From: Ensifer sp. MPMI2T
GTDB taxonomy: Bacteria > Pseudomonadota > Alphaproteobacteria > Rhizobiales > Rhizobiaceae
Direction of reading: 5' to 3'
Assembly: GCF_004827385.1 (NCBI RefSeq)
Contig: NZ_SRXN01000023.1
Span: 1 to 64,000, forward strand
Length of the DNA: 64,000 nucleotides
Numbering within the stretch: position 1 is the stretch's first letter; each line of letters begins with the position of its first letter. The position numbers and the translations under genes are program-made. Positions 35,003 to 44,009 of the stretch are shown in pieces. Under the pieces are notes generated by a model. That model did no database searches, was not told the DNA's origin, and saw nothing but the letters and a program-made list of their open reading frames with translations.

Positions 35003-36466
35003 ATGACTCTCAGCTTTGACCCCGACACCATCCCCCTACCCGTCGGGCACTTCATCGGCGACCGGCTGATTCCCGCCGAGGGCGTTATCGACATGCATCG
35101 TCCGTCCGACGGCAAGGCCTATGCGGGCTGCCCGCTCGCGGGTGAGGCACTCGTCGACCGCGCCGTCGAAACCGCCAAGAACGCGCTGAAGGCGAGCAAC
35201 TGGGGCGGCGTGCGTCCGCGCGAGCGCACAGTCGTGCTGCAGCGCTGGGCGGACCTCATCGAAAGGGAGGCGGAAATCCTCGCCAAGCTCGAGGCGCTTT
35301 CCTCGACCCGCCCCGTCGGGCACCTGATCGCCGGCGACATCGCCGTCAGCGCCGAACAGATCCGCTTTTTCGCCGAGTTCGCCGACAAGGAAGGCAGCGA
35401 CCTCGTGCCGACCGACGACAACAATCTCGGCATGATCATGACCGAGCCCTATGGCGTCGTCGGCGCCATCACTCCTTGGAATTTTCCCGTTTCCATGGCC
35501 GCCTGGAAGCTCGGCCCCGCGCTTGCTGCAGGCAATGCAGTCGTCCTGAAGCCCTCCGAAATGACGCCGTTTTCGACCGTCTATCTCGCAGAACTCGCGA
35601 TCCGCGCCGGCCTTCCGGTCGGCCTCATCAATATCGTGCTCGGCGACGGAACGGTCACCGGCAATGCCATCACCGGTCACCCGGACATCGCCAAGGTGAG
35701 CTTCACCGGCTCGACCGGTGCCGGCGCTGCAATCATGGCGAATATTGCCCGAACCGGCATCAAGCCGATGACGCTGGAGCTCGGCGGGAAGAGCCCGCAA
35801 CTGGTCTTTGCCGATGCCGATCTTGACAAGGCGGCGGCCGCGATCGCCCAGAGCATGCTTTCGAATGCCGGCCAGGCCTGCGTTGCTGGTTCCCGCCTGA
35901 TCGCGGAGGAAAGCATCGCCGCCCCGCTCGCCGAGGCTATCGTCACGCGCATGAAGGCTGCGCGACCTGGTCCGACCTGGAATGAGGCGAGCGAGTACTC
36001 GCCGATCATCTCGAATCGCCAGTTGAACCGCATCCACGGCATCGTCGAGGCGGCCGTTTCGGCGGGCGGTGAATGCCTGTTCGGGGGCGGCCCAATGGAT
36101 GCGCCGGGCTATTTCTATCATCCGACGCTGCTGGCGGTGCGCGACAGTTCCTCGCCAGCCGTTACCGAAGAAATCTTCGGTCCGGTCCTTACGATGCAGA
36201 CCTTTGCCGACGAAGAGGAGGCATTGGCTCTCGCCGACCACCCGACCTACGGCCTCGCCGCTGGCCTCTTCACCCGCGACCTGTCGCGCGCGCTACGGCT
36301 GACGCGCAGGCTGCAGGCCGGCACGGTTTGGGTCAACCGCTATAGCCGCTCGCGCGACCATATCCTGCCGACCGGCGGCTACAAGCGCTCCGGCATAGGC
36401 AAGGATCTTGGCCGCGAGGCGTACCACGCCAACCGGAAGAGCAAGAGCGTGCTCATCAGCTTCTAG
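35003..36466 (+). CDS. NAD-dependent aldehyde dehydrogenase
   Basis: This 487-residue ALDH has TPWNFPVSMAAWKLGPALAA, FTGSTGAGAAIM, the general base Glu259 (LELGGKS) and nucleophile Cys293 (GQACVAG). The NAD loop and the final ILPTGGYKRSGIGKDLG are typical of succinate-semialdehyde, betaine-aldehyde or aminoaldehyde enzymes. ATG 35003 follows GAGGA. It is first of a plus operon with a tartrate-dehydrogenase-like protein and a second ALDH. The exact aldehyde is not determined. Confidence 0.9.
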   Translation: MTLSFDPDTIPLPVGHFIGDRLIPAEGVIDMHRPSDGKAYAGCPLAGEALVDRAVETAKNALKASNWGGVRPRERTVVLQRWADLIEREAEILAKLEALSSTRPVGHLIAGDIAVSAEQIRFFAEFADKEGSDLVPTDDNNLGMIMTEPYGVVGAITPWNFPVSMAAWKLGPALAAGNAVVLKPSEMTPFSTVYLAELAIRAGLPVGLINIVLGDGTVTGNAITGHPDIAKVSFTGSTGAGAAIMANIARTGIKPMTLELGGKSPQLVFADADLDKAAAAIAQSMLSNAGQACVAGSRLIAEESIAAPLAEAIVTRMKAARPGPTWNEASEYSPIISNRQLNRIHGIVEAAVSAGGECLFGGGPMDAPGYFYHPTLLAVRDSSSPAVTEEIFGPVLTMQTFADEEEALALADHPTYGLAAGLFTRDLSRALRLTRRLQAGTVWVNRYSRSRDHILPTGGYKRSGIGKDLGREAYHANRKSKSVLISF

Positions 36467-36475
36467 GGAGCCTCC

Positions 36476-37519
36476 ATGAAATCCTACTCGATCGCACTCA
36501 TTCCCGGCGACGGCATTGGCCGGGACGTAACCGATGCGGCCTGGCAGGTCCTTTCGACCGTCGCCAAGCATTCCGGCTTTATGGTCACCGGCACGCCCTT
36601 TCCCTGGTCCTGCGCCTTTTACAAGGAAACGGGCACGATGATGCCGACGGAAGGCTTAGAGATGTTGCGCCGCTTCGATGCGATCCTGCTCGGCGCCGTC
36701 GGCTGGCCCGCCGGGGTGCCGGACTCTGTTTCGCTGCATGGCCTGCTCCTGCCGATCCGCAAGGCCTTCGTGCAATATGCCAATATCCGCCCGCACCGGC
36801 TCCTGCCGGGCGTCCAAGGTCCGTTGAAGACGGAAGATTTCGACATCCTCTGCATCCGCGAGAATACCGAGGGCGAATATTCCGGCGCTGGCGGCCGCGT
36901 GCATCAGGGCACGGTCGATGAGGTCGCGGTGGAGACCTCGATCTTCACCCGTACGGGCGTCGAACGGATCCTGCGCTTCGGCTTTGAGCAGGCGCGACAA
37001 CGCCGCGGCAAGCTCACTTCGGTGACCAAATCCAACGCCCAGAAATACTCTATGGTGTTCTGGGATGAGATTGCGCGAGAGCTCGCCGCCGAATATGCGG
37101 ATGTCGAGGTGACGACCTACCACATCGACGCCATGGCGGCACGCATGGTGATGGCGCCCGAGAGCCTCGACGTGGTCGTCGCCTCCAACCTCTTCGGCGA
37201 CATACTCACCGATCTCGGTGCCGCGATCCAGGGCGGGCTCGGGTTTGCCGCTTCAGCAAACATCAATCCTGACAGGAGCGCCCCTTCCATGTTCGAGCCG
37301 GTACACGGCTCCGCTCCGGACATCACCCATCTCGGCATCGCAAACCCCATCGCCTCCATCTGGTCCGGCGCCATGATGCTCGAGCATCTCGGGGAAAGAG
37401 AGGCAGGGCGGAGGGTCATGGACGCGCTCGAAAGAACGACCGCCCGCGGCATCGGCACGGTGCCGGGAAAAGACAGAACCGAAACCATTACCGCGGCGGT
37501 TGTCGCCGCGCTCGACTGA
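36476..37519 (+). CDS. tartrate dehydrogenase/decarboxylase-like protein
   Basis: This 347-residue protein of the isocitrate/isopropylmalate dehydrogenase family has IPGDGIGRDVTDAA, RENTEGEYSGAGGR, the catalytic lysine region TSVTKSNAQKYSM, the metal-binding SNLFGDILTDLGA and EPVHGSAPDI. The GRVHQG segment and the length resemble TtuC/YeaU, which oxidise D-malate or tartrate using NAD and a divalent metal. A GGGAG site precedes the ATG, 10 bp after the ALDH stop. 3-isopropylmalate dehydrogenase is less likely in this context. Confidence 0.85.
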   Translation: MKSYSIALIPGDGIGRDVTDAAWQVLSTVAKHSGFMVTGTPFPWSCAFYKETGTMMPTEGLEMLRRFDAILLGAVGWPAGVPDSVSLHGLLLPIRKAFVQYANIRPHRLLPGVQGPLKTEDFDILCIRENTEGEYSGAGGRVHQGTVDEVAVETSIFTRTGVERILRFGFEQARQRRGKLTSVTKSNAQKYSMVFWDEIARELAAEYADVEVTTYHIDAMAARMVMAPESLDVVVASNLFGDILTDLGAAIQGGLGFAASANINPDRSAPSMFEPVHGSAPDITHLGIANPIASIWSGAMMLEHLGEREAGRRVMDALERTTARGIGTVPGKDRTETITAAVVAALD

Positions 37520-37537
37520 TTCCAGGAGGGACAGCAC

Positions 37538-38989
37538 ATGAAATTGAAGGACAAGGAACTTTTCCGGCAATCTGGCCTGATCGGCGGTGAATGGATCGAT
37601 GGCGGCTCCGGCAAGGTCGTGGAGGTCATCGATCCGGCCAGCCAGGGGGTTATCGGAACCGTGCCGGACATGGGAACTGCCGAGACCCGCGGCGCTATCG
37701 ACGCCGCCAAAACCGCTTTTGGGCCCTGGAAGAAGAAGACGCATGCCGAACGGGCGGCGCTGCTCGAGCGCTGGTATGGGCTGATGATCGAAAATCTCGA
37801 GGATCTGGCGCTGCTCCTGACGATGGAACAGGGCAAGCCGCTCGACGAAGCGCGCGTCGAGATCCGCTACGGCGCTTCCTTCGTCAAATGGTTCGCGGAA
37901 GAAGCCCGCCGCATCGGCGGCCACACCATCCCCTCGCCGACGCCGGACCGCCGCATTGTCGTGCTGAAGGACGCGGTCGGCGTCTGCGCCATTGTGACGC
38001 CATGGAACTTCCCGAACGCGATGATCACGCGCAAGGTGGCACCTGCCCTCGCCGCAGGCTGCACGGTTGTCATCAAGCCTTCGGAATTCACCCCGTTTTC
38101 GGCGCTCGCCCTCGGCGTGCTTGCCGAGCGCGCCGGTATTCCTGCCGGCGTGATCAACATCGTGACCGGTATGCCAACAGCGATCGGTAGCGAATTCACG
38201 GCGAACGAGACGGTGCGGAAGATCTCCTTCACCGGCTCGACGCGCGTCGGTTCGCTTCTGATGCGTGGTGCCGCAGACAGCATCAAGCGCCTCTCCCTCG
38301 AACTCGGCGGCAATGCCCCCTTTATCGTCTTCGACGATGCCGATCTCGATCTCGCAGTTGAAGGCGCGATCGCCTCGAAGTTTCGCAATGGCGGTCAGAC
38401 CTGCGTCTGCGCCAACCGCATCTTGGTGCAGGCCGGCGTCTACGACGCCTTCGCGGAGAAGCTCGCTGCTCGCGTCAACGCGATGAAGGTCGGTCCGGGC
38501 ACGGAGCCCGGCATTGCGATCGGCCCGATGATCAACAAGGCAGCGATCGAGAAGATCAACCGCCATGTCGAGGACGCGCTTGCAAAGGGGGCGAAGGTTG
38601 CAGCGCAAGGCCGGTCGCCGGAGGCCCCGCAATACGCAGCCCCAATCGTACTGACCGGTGCCACGACCGACATGCTGCTCGCCAGCGAAGAGACTTTCGG
38701 CCCCGTTGCCCCGCTCTTCCGTTTCGAGACTGAAGAAGAGGCGATCGCGATCGCCAACGGCACGCCCTTCGGCCTAGCCGCCTATTTCTACACGGAAAGC
38801 CTCAAGCGCTCCTGGCGCGTCGGGGAAGCGCTGGAGTTCGGCATGATCGGGCTCAACACCGGCGCCGTCTCCACCGAAGTCGCTCCCTTCGGCGGCGTCA
38901 AGCAATCCGGCCTCGGCCGCGAGGGCGCCCAGGTCGGCATCGAGGAATATCTCGAGATGAAGAGCTTTCACATTGGCGGGCTGGGATAG
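37538..38989 (+). CDS. gabD: succinate-semialdehyde dehydrogenase-like enzyme
   Basis: This 483-residue ALDH has the GabD hallmarks: LIGGEWIDG near the start, TMEQGKPLDEAR, TPWNFPNAMITRKVAPALAA, Glu255 (LELGGNAP), catalytic Cys289 in GQTCVCANR, and FGGVKQSGLGREG. It oxidises succinate semialdehyde, or a related omega-aldehyde, to the acid. AGGAGG precedes the ATG by eight bases. It ends the operon, 18 bp after the tartrate-type dehydrogenase, and is followed by a strong hairpin at 39057. Confidence 0.9.
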   Translation: MKLKDKELFRQSGLIGGEWIDGGSGKVVEVIDPASQGVIGTVPDMGTAETRGAIDAAKTAFGPWKKKTHAERAALLERWYGLMIENLEDLALLLTMEQGKPLDEARVEIRYGASFVKWFAEEARRIGGHTIPSPTPDRRIVVLKDAVGVCAIVTPWNFPNAMITRKVAPALAAGCTVVIKPSEFTPFSALALGVLAERAGIPAGVINIVTGMPTAIGSEFTANETVRKISFTGSTRVGSLLMRGAADSIKRLSLELGGNAPFIVFDDADLDLAVEGAIASKFRNGGQTCVCANRILVQAGVYDAFAEKLAARVNAMKVGPGTEPGIAIGPMINKAAIEKINRHVEDALAKGAKVAAQGRSPEAPQYAAPIVLTGATTDMLLASEETFGPVAPLFRFETEEEAIAIANGTPFGLAAYFYTESLKRSWRVGEALEFGMIGLNTGAVSTEVAPFGGVKQSGLGREGAQVGIEEYLEMKSFHIGGLG

Positions 38990-39056
38990 CCCATCAGTTC
39001 TCGGCGCATCGCCTCACCCGTCTGCCGACATCTATAAGTGTCGGCATGATGATCCT

Positions 39057-39081
39057 GCCGGGCGGTCCATCACCGCCCGGC
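39057..39081 (+). terminator. hairpin after gabD
   Basis: A perfect 9-bp stem (GCCGGGCGG / CCGCCCGGC) with a 7-base loop is followed by CTTCGTTTAT. It lies about 70 bp after the gabD stop and before the convergent oxidase gene. Confidence 0.75.
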
Positions 39082-39263
39082 CTTCGTTTATCCGCCGGTG
39101 CCTCGAGACCAGGCGTAGCGCCCGTACGGGTAGGTTAAGCAAGGTGATGGTTTAAACTCGACTGCGGACTCTTCGCGATCTGGATGGGCATCCTTCCGGG
39201 GCAATCCCGAAGACTTGAGCACGCGCCGGGAAAGCGCATGCGGCTATGGCCCGAGCGGCTAGC

Positions 39264-40538
39264 CTACTGGATCCTGTCCAGCATCTTGTAATACATGCCG
39301 ACGATCGGCAGGAACCAGGGCTTACCGAAATGGCCCGGCACGGCCGGCCATTCGAGACCCTTCAGTGGATTGCGGTCCGGCCGATCGAGGATGGCGTCCG
39401 CCATGATCATGCCGAGATGCGTCGAAAGCTGCGCCCCGTGGCCGGAATAGCCCATCGCGTACCAGACCCCGTCATGATAGCCGGCACGGGGGAAGCGGTC
39501 CTTGGTCATGTCGACGAGACCGCCCCAGCAATAATCGATCTCGACATTGGCGAGCTGCGGAAAGATCTCGGCAAGGCTCGCCTTGAGGATGGCGCCGCTT
39601 TTCGCGTCCGAACGCTGGTCGGATCTCGCCGAGAAGCGGGCGCGGCCGCCGAAAATCAACCGGTTGTCGGGTGAGAGCCGGAAATAGTTGCCGATGTTCA
39701 TCGACGTGACGCAGGTGCGGTTGCCAGGCATCGTCGCTGCGATCTCCGCTTCGGTCAGCGGCCGCGTGGCGATGATGAAGCTGCCGACCGCGATGATGCG
39801 ACGGCGGAAATAGCCGAAGGTCGAAGGCGTATAGGCACCGGTGGCGACAAGCACTGCATCCGAAGTGACGCTGCCCCGCGCTGTTCTTAGGTGATGACGG
39901 CTGCCCGCCTGTCGACTTTCTGTTACGGCTGCGTGCTCGAAGATCGTGGCGCCATGGCGTTTCGCCGCCTCGGCGAGGCCGACGACGTAGCGGCCCATAT
40001 GCATCATCGCGCTCTTCTTCGACAGCATCGCCCCGTGGAAGGGCGAGCCGATTTCCTGCTTCAGGTCTTCGGCGGTGAGAAGCGCCGTATCGGCATCGAC
40101 CTCCGCATTAACCGCCTCGAAGTTCCGGGCGATCGCGTCGAAATGCTGCGGCTTGGAGGCGAGCTTCAGCTTGCCGGCGCGGCGGAAACTGCAGTCGATT
40201 CCCTCCTCGGCGATCAAGGCCTCGATCGTGTCGATCGAGTCGTCGAGCGCCTTGTAAAGCGCGATCGCCCGTTCCTTGCCGAGCTCCGCCTTGGCCGCGA
40301 GATAGCTATGCGCAAGTCCGTTGTTAAGGTGCCCGCCATTGCGGCCGGAGGCGCCCCAGCCAACCCTCTCCGCCTCCAGCACGACGACCTTGGCGCCAGC
40401 CTTGGCGAGCTGCCGAGCCGCGGCCAGGCCGGTGAAGCCGCCGCCGATCACGGCGACGTCGTAATGGCCCTCGACCGAACCCTGGGCGGCCCCGGCAAAG
40501 GCCGGGGCGGTGTCGTGCCAGTAGGATAGGAATTTCAT
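39264..40538 (-). CDS. FAD-dependent amine oxidase (PuuB/OrdL-like)
   Basis: This 424-residue DAO-fold protein has VAVIGGGFTGLAAARQLAKA, EAERVGWGASGRNGG and the C-terminal YAMGYSGHGAQLSTHLG. The arrangement parallels gamma-glutamylputrescine oxidase PuuB, including DYCWGG before the last strand. It would oxidise an amine or amino group to an aldehyde with release of ammonia and peroxide. ATG 40538 begins MKFLSYWHD. It is convergent with gabD and 16 bp after the HAD gene on the same strand. Confidence 0.84.
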   Translation of the reverse strand: MKFLSYWHDTAPAFAGAAQGSVEGHYDVAVIGGGFTGLAAARQLAKAGAKVVVLEAERVGWGASGRNGGHLNNGLAHSYLAAKAELGKERAIALYKALDDSIDTIEALIAEEGIDCSFRRAGKLKLASKPQHFDAIARNFEAVNAEVDADTALLTAEDLKQEIGSPFHGAMLSKKSAMMHMGRYVVGLAEAAKRHGATIFEHAAVTESRQAGSRHHLRTARGSVTSDAVLVATGAYTPSTFGYFRRRIIAVGSFIIATRPLTEAEIAATMPGNRTCVTSMNIGNYFRLSPDNRLIFGGRARFSARSDQRSDAKSGAILKASLAEIFPQLANVEIDYCWGGLVDMTKDRFPRAGYHDGVWYAMGYSGHGAQLSTHLGMIMADAILDRPDRNPLKGLEWPAVPGHFGKPWFLPIVGMYYKMLDRIQ

Positions 40539-40554
40539 GGCGATGCGCCTTCTC

Positions 40555-41223
40555 TTAGAGCCCGACGACGCCCGGCAGGCCGGAGATATCGGCGATCTCG
40601 ACGTAGCCGTAATAAGGATTGGCCGGCTCGTGGCCGCGATTGACCCAGACCTTGTTCTTGATGCCGAGGTCATGCGCCGACATCAGGTCGTAGCGGAAAG
40701 AGGACGAGCAGTGGAGAATGTCCTCCGGGCCGCAGCCGAGCATGTCGAGCATGTATTCGAAGGCCCTGAACCGCGGCTTGTAAGCCTGGGCCTGTTCGGC
40801 GGTGTAGACGGCGTGGAAAGGAGCACCCAGCTTTTCGACATTCGACATGATCTGCGAGTTCATCGCATTCGAGAGAATGACCAAAGGGACCTCCTTCGCG
40901 ACCTTGGCGAGGCCGGCTGGCACGTCCGCATGCGGACCCCATGTCGGCACGCGCTCATAGACCATCTTCGCAGCTTCATCGCGGAATTTAATGCCGTTGC
41001 GCTTGCAGGTCCGCTCAAGCGAATTGTGCACCACCTCCGCATAGGGCTTCCAGTCGCCGAGGATCTCGTCGAGGCGATAGGCAGCGAAATTCTTGATGAA
41101 TTCCGCCATGCGCGGTTCGTCGAGCTGTTCGCCATAAAGGTCGCGCGCCGCTTCCGCCATCTGGAAGTTGGTGAGCGTGCCGTAACAATCGAAGGTGATG
41201 TATTTCGGACGGAAGGTCGTCAT
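40555..41223 (-). CDS. type II haloacid-dehalogenase-like HAD protein
   Basis: This 222-residue protein has the nucleophile motif ITFDCYGTLTNF, motif II VILSNAM, the lysine QAYKPRFRAF and a final SSSFRYDLMSAHDLGI. These fit the L-2-haloacid dehalogenase branch, though the usual SSN in the last motif is altered. ATG 41223 is preceded by AAGGA. It leads an operon with the amine oxidase and diverges from the GNAT gene. True dehalogenation is not certain. Confidence 0.83.
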   Translation of the reverse strand: MTTFRPKYITFDCYGTLTNFQMAEAARDLYGEQLDEPRMAEFIKNFAAYRLDEILGDWKPYAEVVHNSLERTCKRNGIKFRDEAAKMVYERVPTWGPHADVPAGLAKVAKEVPLVILSNAMNSQIMSNVEKLGAPFHAVYTAEQAQAYKPRFRAFEYMLDMLGCGPEDILHCSSSFRYDLMSAHDLGIKNKVWVNRGHEPANPYYGYVEIADISGLPGVVGL

Positions 41224-41538
41224 CTGCACTATCCTTTAAGGAGGGGCCGGGCTTTACGTGTAAGATCATAGGCGCCAGCTCGTCCCTCGGCTCACCTGAT
41301 TTCGCGACGATCGAAGCAGAATATATCGTATCCAAAGTCGGCTTTGGCAGAAGGTTGCGAGCCTTGCCTGCCGCCCTGCTTCTTGCCGTCAACATTCCGC
41401 TTTCGCTCCCGCTTGCCAGCATAAGATGCGGCGGTCCGTGCGAGCAAAGCTATAAGATATCGCGTGGGCCGCGGCCTTCAGACGATCCGCCGGCTGCCAC
41501 TCCTGCAGACTTCAGGGCAGGAATTGAAGGACATCCCC
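41224..41538. other. 315-bp divergent intergenic region
   Basis: The gap separates the HAD/oxidase operon (left) and the GNAT/aminotransferase operon (right) and should carry both promoters. ATAAGAT occurs twice (41421 and 41452); TATAAG at 41451-41456 is a possible -10 element for the right operon, but no good -35 is visible. GAAGGA before 41539 is the ribosome site of the GNAT gene. Confidence 0.4.
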
Positions 41539-42375
41539 ATGCAGACGAATCAGATCGACATCACCGACTTCGGTCCTGAGCATCTGGAAGCCGCCGTCAG
41601 GCTCTCGCGGCAGGCCGGCTGGCCGCATCGCCTGGAGGATTGGCAGATGGCGCTCGCCTTGAGCGAAGGCGTCGTGGCTATCGAGGCTGCCCGAGTTGTC
41701 GGCACCGTGCTCGTCACACCCTATAAAGCGGACTGCGCGACGATCAACATGGTGATCGTCGACGAGGCGATGCGCGGCCGCGGTCTCGGTCGGATGCTCA
41801 TGGACGCCGCTCTGCGGATCGCCGGCGATCGGCCGCCGCGGCTCGTGGCGACCGCCGAGGGCTTGCCGCTCTATGAGAAACTTGGCTTTCAGGAGACCGG
41901 GCGCGTGCTTCAGCACCAGGGCTTGGTCGGCGGCGTCGCCGCGCCGCGGGGGATCGAGAGCGCAACCGCTGCCGACATCGAAGCTATCGCCGCGCTCGAC
42001 CGCCGCGCATTCGGCGCCGACCGTAAAGGATTGATCGCTTATCTCGCCAAGACCGGTGAATTCGCCGTCCGCCGCCGCGAGGGCCGCGTCTCGGGTTTCG
42101 CGGCGCTACGCCCCTTTGGCCGCGGCGAGGTTATCGGACCGGTCGTCGCCGCCGATCTTGATGATGCCAAGGCACTTGTCGCGCATTTCATTGCCGCGCG
42201 GCCAGGTCGGTTCGTCAGAGTGGATACCACGGTCGACACCGGCCTCGCGCCTTGGCTTGCCGAACTGGGACTGGCTCATGTCGGCGGCGGCATCGCCATG
42301 ATGAAGCCGCCGATCCACCGCTCGGCCGATCCCGCGGCCATTACCTTTACCCTCGCCAGCCAGGCGCTCGGCTGA
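41539..42375 (+). CDS. double-GNAT acetyltransferase
   Basis: This 278-residue protein has a first GNAT domain with INMVIVDEAMRGRGLGRMLM (acetyl-CoA loop) and LYEKLGFQETG, and a second Acetyltransf_18-like domain with ALDRRAFGADRKGLI and RPFGRGEVIGPVVAADLD. It is clearly paralogous to 31066-31959. ATG 41539 follows GAAGGA. It leads the aminotransferase gene by 13 bases. Acetylation of an amine intermediate is likely, but the substrate is unknown. Confidence 0.83.
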   Translation: MQTNQIDITDFGPEHLEAAVRLSRQAGWPHRLEDWQMALALSEGVVAIEAARVVGTVLVTPYKADCATINMVIVDEAMRGRGLGRMLMDAALRIAGDRPPRLVATAEGLPLYEKLGFQETGRVLQHQGLVGGVAAPRGIESATAADIEAIAALDRRAFGADRKGLIAYLAKTGEFAVRRREGRVSGFAALRPFGRGEVIGPVVAADLDDAKALVAHFIAARPGRFVRVDTTVDTGLAPWLAELGLAHVGGGIAMMKPPIHRSADPAAITFTLASQALG

Positions 42376-42388
42376 TCCGGAGATTTTG

Positions 42389-43765
42389 ATGTATAGCAAC
42401 TCCCTCATCGAACTCGATCGCGCCCACCTCATCCATCCGGTCGCCTCCTATCGCGGCCATGAAAAACTCGGCGTGCGCGTGCTCGCCTCGGCGAAGGGCG
42501 CAACGGTCACCGACGCTTCGGGCAAGCAACTGATCGACGGCTTTGCCGGCCTCTGGTGCGTCAATGCCGGCTATGGCCATGAAGCAATCGTCGAAGCGGC
42601 CGCCCGTCAGATGCGCGAGCTTCCCTATGCGACGGCCTATTTCGGGCTCGGGTCCGAGCCCGCCATCCGTCTTGCCTCGGAACTGGCCGAACGCGCGCCA
42701 GGCGATCTCAACCATGTTTACTTTACGCTCGGCGGTTCCGATGCGGTCGACAGCACGATCCGCTTCATCCGCTACTACTGGATTGCCCGTGGCGAGCCGC
42801 AGCGCGATCAGTTCATCTCGGTCGAACAGGGCTATCACGGCTCCTCGACGGTCGGCGCCGGGCTGACCGCGCTGCCGGCCTTCCATGCCGGCTTCGGCAT
42901 TCCGTTCGACTGGCAGCACACGATCCCGTCGCATTATACCTACCGTAATCCGGTGGGTGAGGGTCCGCAGGCGATCATCGACGCCTCGCTCGCCGCGCTG
43001 AGGCGCAAGGTCGAGGAAATCGGCCCCGAACGGGTCGCCGCCTTCTACGCCGAGCCGATCCAGGGCTCGGGCGGCGTGCTGGTGCCTCCCAGGGGCTGGA
43101 TGAAGGCGATGCGCGAACTCTGTCGCGAGCTTGGGATCCTCTTCGTTGCAGACGAGGTGATCACCGGCTTCGGCCGCACTGGGCCGCTCTTTGCCTCAAC
43201 CGAGGACGAGATCGTGCCGGACTTCATCACCACCGCCAAAGGTCTCACTTCCGGCTATGTGCCGATGGGAGCCGTCTTCATGGCCGACCACGTCTATCAG
43301 ACGATTGCCGACGGCGCCGGCGCTTCCGCCGTTGGCCACGGTTACACCTATTCGGCGCATCCGGTCAGCGCCGCTGTCGGCCTCGCCGTGTTGAAGCTCT
43401 ACGAAAACGGCCTCTTTGAAAACGGCATCAAGGCCGGCACTCGGCTGATGGAAGGTCTCGAAAGCCTGAGGGACCACCCGCTCGTCGGCGATGTGCGCGG
43501 CCGCGGCATGCTGGCCGCCGTCGAGCTCGTCACCGACAAGGCAAAGAAGACGCCCTTGCCTGCGGCCGCGGAACCCGCGCGCCGCATCTTCGACCGCGCC
43601 TGGGAAAACGGCCTTGTCATCCGTGCCTTCGCCAATGGCGTGCTGGGCTACGCGCCGCCGCTCTGCTGCAGCGAGAAGGAAATCGACGCGATTATCGAGC
43701 GCACCCGCCAAACGCTGGATGAGACCCTGGAAGACCCGGATGTGCGGCGGGCTCTGAAGACCTGA
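42389..43765 (+). CDS. class III aminotransferase (SpuC-like)
   Basis: This 458-residue PLP enzyme has AGLWCVNAGYGHEAIVEAA, GYHGSSTVGAGLT, FVADEVITGFGRTG (Asp255) and the Schiff-base Lys284 in TTAKGLTSGYVPMGA. The order resembles putrescine-pyruvate transaminase SpuC and beta-alanine/omega-amino-acid transaminases. ATG 42389 follows GGAG. It would convert a primary amine to an aldehyde that the two ALDHs could oxidise. Confidence 0.88.
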   Translation: MYSNSLIELDRAHLIHPVASYRGHEKLGVRVLASAKGATVTDASGKQLIDGFAGLWCVNAGYGHEAIVEAAARQMRELPYATAYFGLGSEPAIRLASELAERAPGDLNHVYFTLGGSDAVDSTIRFIRYYWIARGEPQRDQFISVEQGYHGSSTVGAGLTALPAFHAGFGIPFDWQHTIPSHYTYRNPVGEGPQAIIDASLAALRRKVEEIGPERVAAFYAEPIQGSGGVLVPPRGWMKAMRELCRELGILFVADEVITGFGRTGPLFASTEDEIVPDFITTAKGLTSGYVPMGAVFMADHVYQTIADGAGASAVGHGYTYSAHPVSAAVGLAVLKLYENGLFENGIKAGTRLMEGLESLRDHPLVGDVRGRGMLAAVELVTDKAKKTPLPAAAEPARRIFDRAWENGLVIRAFANGVLGYAPPLCCSEKEIDAIIERTRQTLDETLEDPDVRRALKT

Positions 43766-43876
43766 GGGATGACCGGGCGCGATATATCGCGAAAACGTCA
43801 TATTCGGAATTTTGTGCCGCTCCACAATGTCTTTTCGGAGACTTCCGTGCGGCACAAGTGCCAAACTCAAGTCAAG

Positions 43877-43912
43877 GAAAAGGGCCGGATCCCAGCAAAT
43901 CCGGGCCTTTTC
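43877..43912 (+). terminator. hairpin after the aminotransferase gene
   Basis: A 14-bp stem with one mismatch (GAAAAGGGCCGGAT against ATCCGGGCCTTTTC) encloses an 8-base loop. The stem ends in TTTTC, so transcripts would close with U residues. It lies about 110 bp after the aminotransferase stop and before the next HAD gene. Confidence 0.8.
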
Positions 43913-44009
43913 ACCAAGAGCGGGAAAAATCACCCGCCGCCGGGAACAGAATAATCTTCTTCACGAAGCTGGTGCTCCAGAGCGAGCGCCCGAAAACTGG
44001 GGAATCGAC

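Noticed and set aside
35036..36241. 401-codon open frame on the minus strand
   Set aside because: It is antisense to the aldehyde dehydrogenase, whose catalytic residues are all in place on the plus strand.
37253..38632. 459-codon open frame on the minus strand
   Set aside because: It spans the junction of two well-supported plus-strand genes and has no recognisable domain.
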